Below are positions 63,211 to 64,000 of a DNA stretch of 64,000 bases, piece by piece (the stretch's first letter is position 1; every line of letters starts with the position of its first letter). This DNA is from AP-15 sp963700195 (lineage in GTDB: Bacteria; Pseudomonadota; Alphaproteobacteria; ATCC43930; CGMCC-115725), in NCBI GenBank assembly GCA_963700195.1, contig CAVOWQ010000043.1, positions 1-64,000 on the forward strand. Direction: 5' to 3'. Under the pieces are notes generated by a model that was given only the letters and a program-made list of their open reading frames with translations, made no database searches and was not told the origin of the DNA. A program made the translations under genes and the position numbers.

Positions 63211-63265
63211 CCTTCGCGTCCTCTGCGCAACCTTTGCGTCCTCTGCGCAACCTTTGCGTCCTATG
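63211..63265. repeat. 20-bp tandem repeat
   Basis: Two perfect copies of CTCTGCGCAACCTTTGCGTC (63221-63240 and 63241-63260), preceded by a partial copy CCTTCGCGTC and followed by a degenerate CTATGCG. It lies in the divergent gap between the CapA-like gene and the DUF35 gene. No gene overlaps it convincingly. Confidence 0.8.
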
Positions 63266-63348
63266 CGTTAAAAGCGTTCTCTTTTCTGCCTGACGGGATG
63301 GTCAATCCGACGTATAGGGTGTTCTCAACGGGACGGAGGGAGCCGAAG

Positions 63349-63735
63349 ATGGAGCGGATGAAGGAATCGCCTCTTGCGCTCTATCTGGCGCACCTGGAAG
63401 CAGGCGAGTTGGCTTATCAATGGAGCCCCGAGGCCGGAAAGGCGGTGTTCTATCCGCGAATCATCTGCCCCTTTACCGGCAGTGACCGGCTCGAATGGCG
63501 GGTGAGCACGGGTCTCGGGACGGTTTATGCCACGACGGTCACCCATCCGCGCGAAGGCGCGCCCTATAATGTCGCCCTCATTGATTGCGACGAGGGCTTC
63601 CGGCTGATGAGCCGGGTCGAAGACATCGCGCCGGAGGCGGTGCGGATCGGCATGCGGGTCAGGTTCCGTGTTCATCGGCCCGGCGGCGACGAGCCGCCCT
63701 ACCCTGTATTCGTGCCACTCGAGACAACAGCGTGA
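63349..63735 (+). CDS. DUF35 OB-fold protein (thiolase partner)
   Basis: 128 residues with the start at an ATG preceded by GGAGGGAG; the longer frame upstream reads the 20-bp repeats. LALYLAHLEAGELAYQWSPE, FYPRIICPFTG, LEWRVSTGLGTVYATTVTHP and MRVRFRVHRPG match the OB-fold DUF35 proteins that accompany thiolase-like enzymes. The zinc-ribbon is reduced to one Cys. These proteins bind acyl-CoA and act as a subunit for acyl-CoA acetyltransferase or HMG-CoA synthase-like partners. The next gene starts within its stop codon. Confidence 0.85.
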   Translation: MERMKESPLALYLAHLEAGELAYQWSPEAGKAVFYPRIICPFTGSDRLEWRVSTGLGTVYATTVTHPREGAPYNVALIDCDEGFRLMSRVEDIAPEAVRIGMRVRFRVHRPGGDEPPYPVFVPLETTA

Positions 63736-64000
63736 TGGACGGGCTACAGCGCGGCTCCGCCGCGATAGTCGGTATCGCCGAATCCGATCTGGGCGCGGTC
63801 GCCGAGGAGATGAGCCCGATCGATCTGATGGCGCAAGGCATCCACCGTGCGCTCTCCGATTGCGGTCTTCATCTGCGCGATGTCGACGGCCTTCTCTGCG
63901 CGACGACGCAGAGCCGCACCTCGGGCCTCGCGCTGAGCGAATATCTCGGCATTTCGCCTGCCTATATCGATACGACGATCCTCGGCGGCTCGTCTTTCAT
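63735..64000 (+). CDS. thiolase-like acyl-CoA acetyltransferase / lipid-transfer protein, partial
   Basis: Runs off the window. The visible about 88 residues start with MDGLQRGSAAIVGIAESDLG, SPIDLMAQGIHRALSDCG, VDGLLCATTQSRTSGLALSE and YLGISPAYIDTTILGGSSF, the N-terminal thiolase pattern of SCPx/lipid-transfer type. The active-site Cys region of classic thiolases would follow after the cut; TTILGGSSF shows Ser/Gly in this area, as in non-condensing members. It shares one base with the DUF35 stop (TGATG), and a DUF35-thiolase heterocomplex is likely. Confidence 0.85.
   Translation, partial: MDGLQRGSAAIVGIAESDLGAVAEEMSPIDLMAQGIHRALSDCGLHLRDVDGLLCATTQSRTSGLALSEYLGISPAYIDTTILGGSSF

Overview
The window is high-GC DNA from an alphaproteobacterium, probably a soil or plant-associated Rhodospirillales or Hyphomicrobiales member. 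This is inferred from gene content and order: argD-argF-hslO, dapD-dapE, ahcY - PAS histidine kinase - tsaE - amgK - murU - addB - addA - trxA, a ChvI-like regulator followed by a kinase with an AHAFKTP H-box, and DUF1491. The many GC-rich palindromic intergenic repeats also fit. No rRNA, tRNA, CRISPR array, prophage or intact transposase gene was recognised.

Left part (1-13.7 kb), accessory and partly decayed. A PemK/MazF-type toxin-antitoxin pair is followed by a chimeric gene remnant. Next come a flavin-dependent monooxygenase, a ThuA-like protein, a GST, and a minus-strand unit with an E1 alpha/beta 2-oxoacid dehydrogenase pair and an amidohydrolase. From 7.2 to 11 kb lies a graveyard: a WD40 fragment, one intact and three broken copies of an NMT1/SsuA-like substrate-binding protein gene, a VapBC-type pair sitting among the copies, and a methyltransferase tail. 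A DOPA-dioxygenase-like gene, a His/Gly-rich PadR regulator and a substrate-binding-like protein without a signal peptide follow.

Central core (13.7-29.2 kb). Amidase and 2-hydroxyacid dehydrogenase, then ahcY behind a 20-bp palindrome, a PAS sensor kinase, tsaE, the AmgK/MurU muramic-acid recycling pair, the AddAB recombination nuclease and thioredoxin.

Signalling and lipid region (29.4-45.1 kb). Two FkbM methyltransferase paralogues face each other and bracket about 10 kb. That interval holds a huge histidine kinase with nine tandem GAF domains, a GIY-YIG gene embedded in palindromic repeats, a CheY-like receiver, and an acyl carrier protein with a fatty-acyl-AMP ligase. Beyond lie two lipoproteins, a ChvI-like two-component system, DUF1491, and a second CheY-like receiver that is a paralogue of the first.

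Right part (45.1-64 kb), mostly housekeeping: aroC, trpF, mlaA, hslO, argF, argD, an MFS exporter, recX, paiB, a LysE exporter, glutathione peroxidase, dapE, dapD. Then come a repeat-rich gene-free stretch, a small putative DNA-binding protein, a ferredoxin/ferredoxin-reductase/amidohydrolase unit, a CapA-like protein and a DUF35-thiolase pair cut by the window end.

Reading frames are broken in many genes that should be intact (ahcY, tsaE twice, FkbM, the GAF kinase many times, the acyl-AMP ligase three times, the ferredoxin reductase). Nearly all the breaks are one extra base, often in a run of two or three identical bases. This looks more like sequence-level indel error than real gene decay, unlike the 7-11 kb region, which carries true deletions.
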